This document shows positions 35,696 to 46,292 of a DNA stretch of 64,000 nt, one piece after another. The first letter of the stretch is position 1. Each line of letters starts with the position of its first letter. A model generated the notes under the pieces. That model had not been told where the DNA came from. It made no database searches and saw nothing but the letters and a program-made list of their open reading frames with translations. The DNA comes from Bombilactobacillus mellis (GTDB taxonomy: Bacteria; Bacillota; Bacilli; Lactobacillales; Lactobacillaceae), in NCBI RefSeq assembly GCF_000967245.1, contig NZ_KQ033878.1, forward strand, positions 393,991 to 457,990, given 5' to 3'. The position numbers and the translations under genes are program-made.

Positions 35696-35733
35696 GTACT
35701 TCTTCTGTTTTAGTCTTTAAAAAGAAGAAGTAC
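35696..35733. terminator. Terminator, probably the original one of rlmCD
   Basis: An 11-bp perfect stem (GTACTTCTTCT / AGAAGAAGTAC) with T-rich tracts on both sides lies 21 bases beyond repeat copy A. On the minus strand it would follow an rlmCD-type 3' end directly, suggesting that the insertion at 35817-37457 separated rlmCD from its terminator. Confidence 0.75.
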
Positions 35734-35754
35734 ACTTTTGTTATTTATCAATAC

Positions 35755-35816
35755 TATAACAACAATATCCAGCGTCTATTTTTCTCTATATTCAAGGGTT
35801 GTGACAGATTCAACAT
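35755..35816. repeat. 62-bp direct repeat, copy A (putative attachment site)
   Basis: It matches 37458-37519 at 59 of 62 positions. Read on the minus strand it contains NVESVTTLEYREK followed by TAG, a second copy of the RlmCD C-terminus that is detached from any gene. Confidence 0.92.
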
Positions 35817-36233
35817 TCAGGTGGCTGGTTTCAGCCAATTACAGATCAGCTATAAGCCGTTACATTAGGCAATTTTCATTGTTTACAAATGACTAGTACA
35901 ATTTGTTTTATCCAGCTATAAAACACTATATTTTGATGGATTTCAGGGCAGAATATTAGTGCTAAGTTCTATTACTTTACTTGATTATCTAACCCCCGTT
36001 TTAATAGAGTCCTTCACTACTCAGAGATAGAAAAAATTCAAATCATTTCCTGATCAGCTCAAAACTGAACAAGAAACAATGTAATTGAATTACATGAACA
36101 GATAAATCTGACGTGGTTAAATGAAACAATTGATCCTGTTCTGATTTCAAATCTTCTAGGTGATTAAAGAAAACAATATCGCTGATTAGGCCGCACCAAA
36201 TGATATCATGTAATAATAACGCCGTTATAGAAA
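35817..36233. other. Element interior without a gene (left part)
   Basis: About 420 bases show no supported gene. A perfect 17-bp palindrome, ATGTAATTGAATTACAT, lies at 36079-36095; it could be a protein-binding site. GGCTG-gttt-CAGCC at 35823-35836 is a small hairpin directly beside repeat copy A. Confidence 0.5.
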
Positions 36234-36263
36234 CTAAAAAAATCCCCCAAATATGAAGGATTT
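36234..36263 (-). terminator. Terminator of the toxin-antitoxin operon
   Basis: On the minus strand AAATCC pairs with GGATTT around a 12-base loop and runs into further T residues, directly after the toxin stop codon. The stem is short. Confidence 0.55.
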
Positions 36264-36264
36264 A

Positions 36265-36612
36265 CTACTTATAATATTTCTTTGAACTATTTTTATTAGA
36301 AAACAGGCGATCATGCGAACCGACTCGAACACCAACTGCAACCAATTCATGACGCTCAATGTACCAAATTACTAATACATCATTAGTATCACTAGGCTGT
36401 TTGCCATGAGGAGTATCCCGGACATGAAACTCGCGATAACCAGATAAGCGCCGCTTAAGTGGATGATCACCGTATTCACCAGATAAAGAGCCATTTTCAA
36501 GCAATTCGTCAATTGCTGATCGTACATCATCAATAATAGTTGGATCGATGCGACCGAGTCTTTTCAAATCAGCATTAAAAGTTGCTCGTGGCCTAAATTG
36601 TAATCTAACCAT
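36265..36612 (-). CDS. RelE/YafQ-like toxin of a type II toxin-antitoxin system
   Basis: This 115-residue protein has the RelE/ParE-superfamily layout: FRPRATFNADLKRLGR at the start, a helix pair with ELLENGSLSGEYGDHPLKRRLSGYREFHVRD, then NDVLVIWYIERHELVAVGVRVGSHDRLF. The GYREFHVRD block and the late GSHDRLF are typical of YafQ-like mRNA interferases. Compared with the usual form, a short insertion (TPHGKQPSDTN) sits between the two core strands. The start at 36612 lies two bases after the antitoxin stop; an earlier ATG would overlap the antitoxin by 50 bases. RNA cleavage is inferred from family. Confidence 0.82.
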   Translation of the reverse strand: MVRLQFRPRATFNADLKRLGRIDPTIIDDVRSAIDELLENGSLSGEYGDHPLKRRLSGYREFHVRDTPHGKQPSDTNDVLVIWYIERHELVAVGVRVGSHDRLFSNKNSSKKYYK

Positions 36613-36613
36613 A

Positions 36614-36892
36614 TTATTTAAATTGTTCCCAGTAATCATCATTAGACTTAATAATAGGGTCATCCGGTAAAACGTCTCGTTGAATCAATTGATCCCGAGC
36701 AATTGCGTAATCCAGAGAATTTTCCTTAGCCTTTATTGCTTTTTCCATCCAATAGAGTTTTTCTTGGGTAAGAACGGCAACTGAACGACTATTAGATCTG
36801 GCAATGTAAACCACTTCATCATCATCATTTACTTGATCTAAGTACTTTTTAATGTGATTTCTAAAATCACTTTGTGTCAATACTACAGTCAT
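36614..36892 (-). CDS. Phd/YefM-like antitoxin
   Basis: The 92-residue protein begins TVVLTQSDFRNHIKKYLDQVNDDDEVVYIAR, a Phd/YefM-type DNA-binding N-terminus, and continues with SVAVLTQEKLYWMEKAI. The acidic C-terminus (DDPIIKSNDDYWEQFK) would wrap the toxin. An ATG 21 bases upstream is in frame, but AGGAGG lies seven bases before the ATG at 36892. It precedes the toxin by one base and is expected to neutralise it and to repress the operon through the operator at 36908-36923. Confidence 0.84.
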   Translation of the reverse strand: MTVVLTQSDFRNHIKKYLDQVNDDDEVVYIARSNSRSVAVLTQEKLYWMEKAIKAKENSLDYAIARDQLIQRDVLPDDPIIKSNDDYWEQFK

Positions 36893-36907
36893 AGTCAGCA
36901 CCTCCTT

Positions 36908-36936
36908 GTACATAATATTGTACTTGATTTTGTCAA
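36908..36936 (-). promoter_or_regulatory. Promoter and operator of the toxin-antitoxin operon
   Basis: TTGACA (36936-36931) and TATGTA (36914-36909) are 16 bases apart on the minus strand. A dyad GTACA-N6-TGTAC (36908-36923) overlaps the -10 box, where a Phd/YefM antitoxin would be expected to bind and repress. The ribosome site follows at once. Confidence 0.6.
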
Positions 36937-37457
36937 TTAATCAACAAATAAACTTTAAAGATAAAGAAAAGCACTGACGATATTTATTAAAAAGAAAATT
37001 AAAGACCTAATTTCTGCTGATTACAAGTACACGAAAAGACCAAGAGCAAAAAGATCTTAATTATAAAAAGGCTAGATCTTTTGATAAAAATATTCGGTTA
37101 CATTGATCTCTTTATTTGAAATCACTAAACCGGTCATGTTGTTGGCAGCCATGAGTGCTTAAAGGTTATGCAAATTCAAGGTAATAAAGAGAAAGCACCC
37201 TAATATTGTTCTGAATAAAATCATTGATGATTTGGATAAAACTGCTCATGACTAACATTTAAGCACTTCAGCTATTTTTTATTCTTTAATAGTTTGTATT
37301 GTTTTAATTCATATACCTTAAATTATCTCTGATAGTTAAATAATATGTCGTTTATACTAATTTCTATCTTTTTGAGATAAACGCACTGATTTATCGACTT
37401 ACATTCGTTAACTTCCAGTGCTAAATTGCCCACACTAATGAACATGACTAAAAATAA
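36937..37457. other. Element interior without a gene (right part)
   Basis: About 520 bases contain only short fragments, for example a plus-strand 30-codon open stretch ending IIDDLDKTAHD near 37255 with no start. An inverted repeat CGTTTAT / ATAAACG lies at 37349-37355 and 37377-37383. No integrase or transposase remnant is recognisable. Confidence 0.5.
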
Positions 37458-37519
37458 TATAACAACAATATCCAGCATCTATTTTTCTCTATATTCAAGG
37501 GCCGTGACAGATTCAACAT
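37458..37519. repeat. 62-bp direct repeat, copy B (rlmCD 3' end)
   Basis: It matches 35755-35816 except at three positions. It covers the last codons of rlmCD (VESVTALEYREK and the stop) and 21 bases beyond the gene. Confidence 0.92.
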
Positions 37520-38840
37520 GCTTGGTCATCGGGAACATATCCACTGGAGTTGTTTGTTGAGCCTGATAATGTTGACTTAATAATTGAATATCCCGTGCTA
37601 AAGTAGCAGGATTACAACTAATATAAACTATTCGTTGGGGTTTTAAAGCAAAAATACTACTAATTAAACTGTGATCCAAGCCCTTTCTGGGGGGATCAAC
37701 AATTAAAACATCGAAGTAGCGTTGCTGCCGTGCCCATTTATTGAGCACCTCTTCTGTTTTTCCTTGTACAAACTGAGCATTGTGAATATTATTTAAAGCT
37801 GCGTTAGCTTGTGCATCTTTAACTGCGCTGGCAACACTTTCGATACCAATAACTTTTTGGGCTTGATCAGCCAAACTTAAGCCAATAGTTCCAATTCCAC
37901 AATAAGCATCGATCACCGTCTGCTCACCTGTTAAATGAGCCGCTTGAATAGCTAATTGATACAATTTTTGCGTTTGCTGAGGGTTAATTTGGTAAAAGGA
38001 TTGCGGCGAAATACGGAAAGTCTTGCCTAAAATTTTATCTTGAATATAAGCTTTGCCACTCACTAATTCAAAATGAGAGCCTAAAATAACGTTAGTTTTT
38101 TTAGCATTGATATTGATGTATAAAGAAGTTACCTCTTCATTAGCAGCAATTGCTTCTAGTAAAGCATCCAGATTCTTTATTTTGGAGGAAGTAAGAACCA
38201 GAACTACCATCATTTCTCCGGTAAAATAAGCTCGACGTATTACAATATTACGCACATCACCCTGATTATTAACTTCATCGTATCCTTGAATATGAAATTG
38301 TCGCATTAAGTCCCGAATTTGATTAATTTCTTTATCAATTAACGGATCTTGAATCAAGTAATCCTCTAAAGGTATTAAATCATGCGATCGTTGCCGAAAA
38401 AATCCGGTCGTGGCTTGATTCTCGACATTGCGTACAGGAATTTGGGCCTTATTGCGATAGGCTAAAGGCGACTGTGCACCGACAGTCTGTGCAACTGGTA
38501 TTTCCAAATTTAATTTATGAAAATCATTGATTACTTGCTGACGTTTAAATTCTAACTGCCGCGGATATTTTAGATGGATTAAAGGGGCAATGCCGGTTTG
38601 AACATATTTTTTATCATACTGTTCCACACGATCAGGAGATTTCTGGAGGATTTTTAAAGTTTTAGCAAAGCCATATTTACGCCCGACCTTCGTAATCAAG
38701 GCCAAGACCCGTTCATTTGGCAAAGCATTTTCAACAAATACAGAATAACCGTCAATTTTGGCAACGCCCAAGCCTTCATAGGACAGATCGATAATATCTA
38801 CAGTTATTTGTTGATTTTTAGTTAAATTAATAGTTTTCAT
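37479..38840 (-). CDS. rlmCD: 23S rRNA (uracil-5-)-methyltransferase, RlmCD-type (paralog 2)
   Basis: This 453-residue enzyme has a TRAM domain (about residues 3-62), the SAM motif DAYCGIGTIG, VDPPRKGLD and the catalytic SCNPATLARD, and ends in the conserved HVESV. It methylates C5 of uridines in 23S rRNA; in Firmicutes the RlmCD type handles two sites. The iron-sulfur cysteines are absent (YVQTGIAPLIHLKYPRQ replaces them), as is usual in lactic acid bacteria. AAGGAG precedes the ATG. Its 3' end is one copy of a 62-bp repeat bounding an insertion, yet the reading frame is intact. Confidence 0.92.
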   Translation of the reverse strand: MKTINLTKNQQITVDIIDLSYEGLGVAKIDGYSVFVENALPNERVLALITKVGRKYGFAKTLKILQKSPDRVEQYDKKYVQTGIAPLIHLKYPRQLEFKRQQVINDFHKLNLEIPVAQTVGAQSPLAYRNKAQIPVRNVENQATTGFFRQRSHDLIPLEDYLIQDPLIDKEINQIRDLMRQFHIQGYDEVNNQGDVRNIVIRRAYFTGEMMVVLVLTSSKIKNLDALLEAIAANEEVTSLYININAKKTNVILGSHFELVSGKAYIQDKILGKTFRISPQSFYQINPQQTQKLYQLAIQAAHLTGEQTVIDAYCGIGTIGLSLADQAQKVIGIESVASAVKDAQANAALNNIHNAQFVQGKTEEVLNKWARQQRYFDVLIVDPPRKGLDHSLISSIFALKPQRIVYISCNPATLARDIQLLSQHYQAQQTTPVDMFPMTKHVESVTALEYREK

Positions 38841-38850
38841 TGTGCTCCTT

Positions 38851-38886
38851 TAAAAAAGAGGACTGGAACAAAGTTATTCCAGCCTC
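38851..38886 (-). terminator. Terminator between dagK and rlmCD
   Basis: On the minus strand GAGGCTGGAA pairs with TTCCAGTCCTC (one extra base) and is followed by TTTTTT. It ends the long ligA-camS-gatCAB-dagK transcript; rlmCD starts ten bases later. Confidence 0.85.
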
Positions 38887-38920
38887 GTTACTTTTTATAA
38901 TGATGATCAGTTTTTTCAAC

Positions 38921-39919
38921 TTAATCATGTTTATCTTGTAAAGAGCTAACGCCCTGTACAAAATTCTTTTCTGCTTGTCTTTCCGCTAAAGTTTCAGTAT
39001 TAATCGACTTATCGGGAATTGCATCTAAATCGGCGAACATCTCAATATGCCGCGGTAAAACAGTTAGAGTAATGGGGGCATCGCCACCATACTCGCCATC
39101 TAAATTAATCATAATTCGCTGATTATCGTTAGGTTTGACAAATAATTTTCGGGTTTTCGTATAAATAATATTGGGATCATTAATATGTTTTCCCCCGTTT
39201 AAGGCTTTAGCAATGAGAATCAACATTTCAGCAATATTAGTGCCTTTCACAATGAGCAATGATAACTTACCATCACCCAATTCTGAATCTGGAGCTACTT
39301 GTTCAAAACCGCCCACAGAATTAGTTAACCCCGATAAAAAGAGGGTCACCGCACCATCGTAAGTGCCTTCATCATATTCTAAATGCATATTCATCGGCCG
39401 TAAACGCGGCAGCATTTCAGCTCCCTTAACTAGGTAGGCCAAATATCCCAAAATTGATTTATATTCAGAAGGTACTTCATAAGTCAATTCCGACATCGAA
39501 CCGCCACCAGCTATATTCATAAAATAGTGCTCGCCAGCTTGACCAATATCCATCGGTAAAGTTTGATTTTTCAAAATAATACGTGCCGCTGCTACGGGAT
39601 CATTACGGGGAATCTTTAAGGCTCGCGCATAATCATTAGTAGTTCCTCCTGGAATAATAGCCATTCGTGGACGTTTAGCTAGTGGAGCAATCCCATTGAC
39701 AACTTCATTTAAAGTCCCATCACCACCAGCAGCCACAATTAATTCAAAACCCGCTTGAGCGGCTCGGCATGCTTCTTTAGCTGCTGATAAAGGTTGCGGC
39801 GTTGTTCGAAAGGCACTGGCTTCATAACCAGCCTGCTCCAAAACGTCCAAGATATCAGCAACGTTTTTTAAAATACTCTCATTTCCCGAAGTCGGATTAT
39901 ATATCAAACGAGCTTTCAT
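38921..39919 (-). CDS. dagK: Diacylglycerol kinase (DgkB/YerQ type)
   Basis: This 332-residue soluble lipid kinase phosphorylates diacylglycerol released during lipoteichoic acid synthesis. The NAD-kinase-like motif GGDGTLNEVVNG lies at 65-76, with IPGGTTNDYARAL near residue 98 and MNIAGGGS near 133. The closing part (INLDGEYGGDAPITLTVLP) is also conserved. It sits 11 bases after gatB, an arrangement shared by many Lactobacillales and Bacillales. AGAGGAAA precedes the ATG. The last 25 residues are charged and variable. Confidence 0.94.
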   Translation of the reverse strand: MKARLIYNPTSGNESILKNVADILDVLEQAGYEASAFRTTPQPLSAAKEACRAAQAGFELIVAAGGDGTLNEVVNGIAPLAKRPRMAIIPGGTTNDYARALKIPRNDPVAAARIILKNQTLPMDIGQAGEHYFMNIAGGGSMSELTYEVPSEYKSILGYLAYLVKGAEMLPRLRPMNMHLEYDEGTYDGAVTLFLSGLTNSVGGFEQVAPDSELGDGKLSLLIVKGTNIAEMLILIAKALNGGKHINDPNIIYTKTRKLFVKPNDNQRIMINLDGEYGGDAPITLTVLPRHIEMFADLDAIPDKSINTETLAERQAEKNFVQGVSSLQDKHD

Positions 39920-39930
39920 TGGATTTCCTC

Positions 39931-41361
39931 TTAACGTTTCTTAATTTCAGCGGTTAAGATCTGATTGACGACTTTTGGATTGGCTTGGCCATGCGTTTGT
40001 TTCATAATTTGTCCCACTAAAAATCCAAAAGCACGGTCTTTACCATTTTTAAAGTCAACAACTGATTGTTGATTATCATCTAATACTTGCGTAATAATCG
40101 GTGTTAAAACCTGCGGATCCGATTGCTGTATCAGGCCTTTAGATTGCACCCAAGCTTTCGGCTCACTACCATGAGCGATCGTTTCTGCAAAAACCTTTTT
40201 GGCAATTTTCGAAGAAATTGTCCCGTCTTTAACCAAACCTATCATGGTAGCTAAATGTTCCGGCGTTAATTTAGTTTGCTGTAATTCTAAATTATTTTCA
40301 TTCAGATAAGCATTCACATTTACCATTAACCAATTAGAGACTTGCTTAGGATCAGCACCTAAAGCTACCGTTTGATCAAAGAAATCAGACATTTCTTTAG
40401 TATCAGTTAAAACACTGGCATCATATTCCGGAATCTGTAAGTCTTCAATATAACGTTTGCGCCGTTTATCAGGCATTTCCGGAATTTCCTGACGGATTTG
40501 TTCAATCCATTCACTATCAATATGATAATCAGGTAAATCAGGTTCTGGGAAATAGCGATAATCGTCAGCGCCCTCTTTAACCCGCATCAAAATTGTTGAA
40601 TCACTAGGTTCATCATAACGCCGCGTTTCCGGTTGAATGCTGCCGCCTGCCATTAAGATTCCAATTTGCCGTTTTTCTTCAAAGGCCAGACCATTTTTAA
40701 CATGCTTGAAAGAATTCAAATTTTTTAATTCAACCTTTTGGCCTAACTTATCAGAGCCAACCGGACTTACAGAAATATTAGTATCAACCCGCATGGATCC
40801 TTCTTCCATTTTAACATCTGAAGCACCTGTAAATTGAATAATTTGACGTAATTTTTCTAAATAGGCATAAGCTTCATCAGGTGATTTAATATCGGGCTTC
40901 GACACAATTTCTACTAACGGCGTTCCCTGACGGTTCAAATCAACATAAGAATAGCCGGAGTCACCATGGGTATTCTTACCCGCATCTTCTTCAATATGCA
41001 ATTCTTCGATGCCGATTTTTTTCTTTTGTCCGTGAACTTCAATTTCGACCCAACCTTCACGACCCAAAGGTTCTTCTTTTTGAGTAATTTGATAGGCTTT
41101 GGGATTATCCGGATAAAAGTAATTTTTCCGATCAAAATGCGTATCTTGGGTAATTTTAGCATTTAAGGCTAAAGCGGTCATAATGCCTAATCTATAAGCA
41201 TTTTTATTGAGTGTCGGCAAAGTTCCGGGAAAACCAAAATCAATAACATTAGCATTCGTATTCGGATCTGTTCCGTAAGATACCGGTGCCGGACTGAAAA
41301 TTTTAGTTTTGGTCTTTAACTCTACGTGAACTTCTAAACCAATTGTTGTTTCAAAATTCAT
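39931..41361 (-). CDS. gatB: Asp-tRNA(Asn)/Glu-tRNA(Gln) amidotransferase subunit B
   Basis: This 476-residue subunit binds misacylated tRNA and activates the acyl group with ATP. The N-terminus [20 protein letters not shown] is diagnostic, as is [17 protein letters not shown] near residue 203. The C-terminal YqeY-like tail is complete ([17 protein letters not shown]). The ATG overlaps the gatA stop by one base (TAATG). Together with GatC and GatA it makes Gln-tRNA(Gln) and Asn-tRNA(Asn), the only route where the direct synthetases are missing. Confidence 0.97.
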   Translation of the reverse strand: MNFETTIGLEVHVELKTKTKIFSPAPVSYGTDPNTNANVIDFGFPGTLPTLNKNAYRLGIMTALALNAKITQDTHFDRKNYFYPDNPKAYQITQKEEPLGREGWVEIEVHGQKKKIGIEELHIEEDAGKNTHGDSGYSYVDLNRQGTPLVEIVSKPDIKSPDEAYAYLEKLRQIIQFTGASDVKMEEGSMRVDTNISVSPVGSDKLGQKVELKNLNSFKHVKNGLAFEEKRQIGILMAGGSIQPETRRYDEPSDSTILMRVKEGADDYRYFPEPDLPDYHIDSEWIEQIRQEIPEMPDKRRKRYIEDLQIPEYDASVLTDTKEMSDFFDQTVALGADPKQVSNWLMVNVNAYLNENNLELQQTKLTPEHLATMIGLVKDGTISSKIAKKVFAETIAHGSEPKAWVQSKGLIQQSDPQVLTPIITQVLDDNQQSVVDFKNGKDRAFGFLVGQIMKQTHGQANPKVVNQILTAEIKKR

Positions 41362-42800
41362 TAATTTTGGCCTCCCATCTGTGGCCGTTGTTGCAAAAAG
41401 TTAGTTTCATTTTCCACAAGCTGAGCCGCATTAAAAATCGTCTGTTCTTTAAATGCCGGAGCAATCATTTGTAGTCCTACCGGCATTCCATCAGCGAAAC
41501 CTACCGGTACAGAAGCTGCTGGTAATCCGGCCAAATTAGCGGGAATAGTTAAAATATCGTTCATATACATTACCACTGGATCATCAATACGCGAACCAAT
41601 GTCAAAGGCCGTTGTCGGAGAGGTCGGACCGACAATCAAATCAAAATCTTGAAATACTTTGTCAAAGTCATCGTTAATTAAAGTTCTAACTTGGGCAGCT
41701 TTATTAAAGTAAGCATCAAAGTAACCTGTTGATAAAGCAAAAGTTCCCAACATAATCCGGCGTTTAACTTCGTCACCGAAACCTTCACTGCGGGAGCGAA
41801 CATAAACATCTTCCAAATTTTGAACGTCTTGAGCCCGATAACCATAACGGATACCGTCATATCGTTGTAAATTAGATGAAGCTTCACTGGAAGCAATAAT
41901 GTAATAAACCTGAACTGCATATTGCGCATGTGGTAATTTTACTGTTTCCACTAGAGCGCCATTTTGATCTAATAATTTGATTCCTTTTTGAACTTGTTCT
42001 CTAACACCAGCATCAACTCCCGCACCCATAAATTCTTCAGGAACGGCCACTTTTAATCCGCGAACATCAGCTTTAATTTGAGAGAAATCAGGTACAGCTT
42101 GTTGAGAACTGGTATTATCACGCTGGTCAAAACCGCTAATAGTCTGCAAAACTTGGGCAGAATCAGCCACATGACGTGACAAAACTCCAACTTGATCCAA
42201 ACTGGAACTAAACGCAATTACGCCCCACCGTGAAACCCGGCCATAAGTAGGTTTAATCCCAAAAATACCGTTAAAAGAAGCCGGTTGACGAATTGAGCCA
42301 CCGGTATCAGTTCCTAAGGCAGCCAAAACTTGTCCTGAAGCTACCGCTGCTGCCGAACCACCAGAAGAGCCGCCCGGAACTTTTTGGGCATTCCAAGGAT
42401 TTTTAGTAACTCCAAAATAAGAAGTTTCAGTGGAAGAACCCATTGCAAATTCATCCATATTGGTTTTACCAATATTGACTACTCCAGCCTGTAAAAGTTT
42501 TTCCATAACTGTTGCTGGATATACTGACTGAAAATTAGCCAACATTTTACTGCCGGCAGTTGTTTTTAAATCAGTGGTTAAAATATTATCTTTAATAGCT
42601 AGCGGAATCGCCTGTAAAACCTGATCTTGAGACACTGTTTGGGGTGCAGAAACATGATCATTAATAGCAATAAAAGCATTTAAATCAGGATTTAACTGCT
42701 TAATATTAGCTAAAGTCGCTTGAACAAGCTCACTAGGACTAATCTTTTTCTCCACAAGCTGTTGATGTACTGAAGCAATTGTTTCATCAAAATAATCCAC
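41361..42800 (-). CDS. gatA: Asp-tRNA(Asn)/Glu-tRNA(Gln) amidotransferase subunit A
   Basis: This 479-residue amidase releases ammonia from glutamine. The amidase triad is visible: Lys in PLAIKDNI, cis-Ser in [13 protein letters not shown], and the nucleophile Ser in [14 protein letters not shown]. The start is GTG behind GAGGAGG. It lies two bases after gatC and overlaps gatB, so the three subunits are made in coupled fashion. No anomaly. Confidence 0.97.
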   Translation of the reverse strand: MDYFDETIASVHQQLVEKKISPSELVQATLANIKQLNPDLNAFIAINDHVSAPQTVSQDQVLQAIPLAIKDNILTTDLKTTAGSKMLANFQSVYPATVMEKLLQAGVVNIGKTNMDEFAMGSSTETSYFGVTKNPWNAQKVPGGSSGGSAAAVASGQVLAALGTDTGGSIRQPASFNGIFGIKPTYGRVSRWGVIAFSSSLDQVGVLSRHVADSAQVLQTISGFDQRDNTSSQQAVPDFSQIKADVRGLKVAVPEEFMGAGVDAGVREQVQKGIKLLDQNGALVETVKLPHAQYAVQVYYIIASSEASSNLQRYDGIRYGYRAQDVQNLEDVYVRSRSEGFGDEVKRRIMLGTFALSTGYFDAYFNKAAQVRTLINDDFDKVFQDFDLIVGPTSPTTAFDIGSRIDDPVVMYMNDILTIPANLAGLPAASVPVGFADGMPVGLQMIAPAFKEQTIFNAAQLVENETNFLQQRPQMGGQN

Positions 42801-42802
42801 TA

Positions 42803-43099
42803 TTATTCCTCCTCATTATCTAAAATTGCTGGTACTTTAATTAGTCCATCTTCTTGTTCTGGAACATTCTTTAATAACTCATCACGACTAGTAGTTAATG
42901 GATTGTCATCGGCTCTAAAAGTCGTTTTTTGACGCGAGATATGAGTAGTCGGCTTTACATTTGTAGTATCTACTTGAGCCAACTCATCCTCCATTTTAAT
43001 AATCTCGGCTAACTGTTGCGTAAATTTGTCCAAATCAGCCTCGTTAAATTCTAATTTTGCCAAGTGGGCAACGTGCTGCACTAAATTCTTATCAATCAT
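42803..43099 (-). CDS. gatC: Asp-tRNA(Asn)/Glu-tRNA(Gln) amidotransferase subunit C
   Basis: This 98-residue linker subunit holds GatA and GatB together. The sequence [20 protein letters not shown] at the N-terminus and [43 protein letters not shown] at the end are the family pattern. GGAGG precedes the ATG. It is the first of the gatCAB genes, 20 bases after camS. Confidence 0.95.
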   Translation of the reverse strand: MIDKNLVQHVAHLAKLEFNEADLDKFTQQLAEIIKMEDELAQVDTTNVKPTTHISRQKTTFRADDNPLTTSRDELLKNVPEQEDGLIKVPAILDNEEE

Positions 43100-43119
43100 T
43101 AAAGCATCCCTCCGTCATT

Positions 43120-44262
43120 TTAATAAGAAACCAAAACATGGCTCGTAAACTGCTTACTATTATAGTCCTTGGTAATTAAAGCTTGCATATCTTGAACAGT
43201 TTGAATCCGAATCTCTAAAGCCGGCTGCTGTGGTAGATAACGGTTTGCTGATTCTTGAACAAATTGCGTAAAACTCCTAATTTGGGCTACACCATAGAAT
43301 TGCGTGGTAATCGTGATTGCAATGCCACTTAAAGAACCATCTTGATAATGTACTTGCGCTGTCACTCCACTTAAATTAGGAAAATAATTTTCAATGTGGT
43401 TTTTAAAATTGGAAAAATCATTCGCATCATTGCTGTTAATAGGGTTTTCGTTATTTACCACGGGCAACACTTGACTCTGTTCTTTGATAGCCTTCCAATC
43501 ATTAATTTTATCACCAAATTTATGACTAACGCCATAACTAAAGAAACTTCCTCCGACTAAGGAATCATTAATATTTTGGCGATACAGGCCGACCACGATC
43601 GGAATATCTCGTAAATTTTTGTTTTTACGCAGACGTTGAATAATTGTATTGGCCATTTCTTGACCCATTTGCTGGCGTTGACTATCAGAAATTTTCGTTT
43701 CAAAAGTAGCTCCATAACGCTCTTTGGTATAGTAGTCCACCGCATTTAATGACAACCCGATTGTCATACCAGCCAGATTATATTCTTTGTCGTTTTGCGT
43801 ATAAAAGTCCTGTTCTAACAGTTGTTGTAAATAAATGGGATTACGCTTGTCCGCATCTTTTGAACCATTATCAACCGGATTCAAACCTAGCGGGTTCGTG
43901 TTGGATTTACGATTCAACCATTTTTGAGCAAGCGGCGCAGAAATCATCTGGCCTTCTTGAAAATAATACTTATCAGGTGAAAATTCTTTTTGAGAAACAG
44001 CCAATAAGCCCGCTTCAAAGGCCTGTAAATTGTGATTATTGCTACTATTACTATCAGCACTTAAACCGCTGATCGCACTAACTTGATAATGACCATTTTG
44101 TAAAAGCGTACTATATTGGCCTGACTTGGAAGCTTGCGTAGTGGTAGTGACCTTCTTCCCGTTTTGGGAGTGTGAAGAAAGCGAAGAATTCCCTAAATTG
44201 CCACAACCTGCCAATAAAAATATAGTCATTAAGGTCATAATTAATTTTGACAATTTCTTCAT
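43120..44262 (-). CDS. camS: CamS family sex pheromone-like lipoprotein
   Basis: This 380-residue lipoprotein has a signal peptide with lipobox LLAGC (Cys20) and a CamS domain over the rest (NLAGMTIGLSLNAVDYYT near residue 165, PIVVGLYRQ near 227). In enterococci and staphylococci the cleaved signal peptide of CamS acts as a peptide pheromone; here the hydrophobic segment LIMTLMTIFLLAG could be the source of such a peptide, but this is only inferred. The mature protein would be anchored outside the membrane. Its place between ligA and gatC is conserved in Firmicutes. Confidence 0.92.
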   Translation of the reverse strand: MKKLSKLIMTLMTIFLLAGCGNLGNSSLSSHSQNGKKVTTTTQASKSGQYSTLLQNGHYQVSAISGLSADSNSSNNHNLQAFEAGLLAVSQKEFSPDKYYFQEGQMISAPLAQKWLNRKSNTNPLGLNPVDNGSKDADKRNPIYLQQLLEQDFYTQNDKEYNLAGMTIGLSLNAVDYYTKERYGATFETKISDSQRQQMGQEMANTIIQRLRKNKNLRDIPIVVGLYRQNINDSLVGGSFFSYGVSHKFGDKINDWKAIKEQSQVLPVVNNENPINSNDANDFSNFKNHIENYFPNLSGVTAQVHYQDGSLSGIAITITTQFYGVAQIRSFTQFVQESANRYLPQQPALEIRIQTVQDMQALITKDYNSKQFTSHVLVSY

Positions 44263-44273
44263 TTCTGAAACTC

Positions 44274-46292
<2,019 letters not shown>

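Larger units (their letters stand above)
35755..37519. mobile_element. Remnant integrative element in the 3' end of rlmCD
   Basis: About 1.7 kb is bounded by 62-bp direct repeats (35755-35816 and 37458-37519, three mismatches). The right copy is the last 14 codons of rlmCD plus 20 following bases; the left copy repeats them, with the stop codon intact. Inside lie a toxin-antitoxin pair and ~1 kb without genes. No integrase is present. Elements of streptococci (for example ICESp1108) insert into the 3' end of a homologous rRNA methyltransferase gene, so a deleted or non-autonomous element is the best reading. A local duplication is the alternative. Confidence 0.6.

Noticed and set aside
34893..37457. 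CRISPR array or integrase remnant in the accessory stretch
   Set aside because: No regularly spaced repeats and no recombinase motif were found on either strand.
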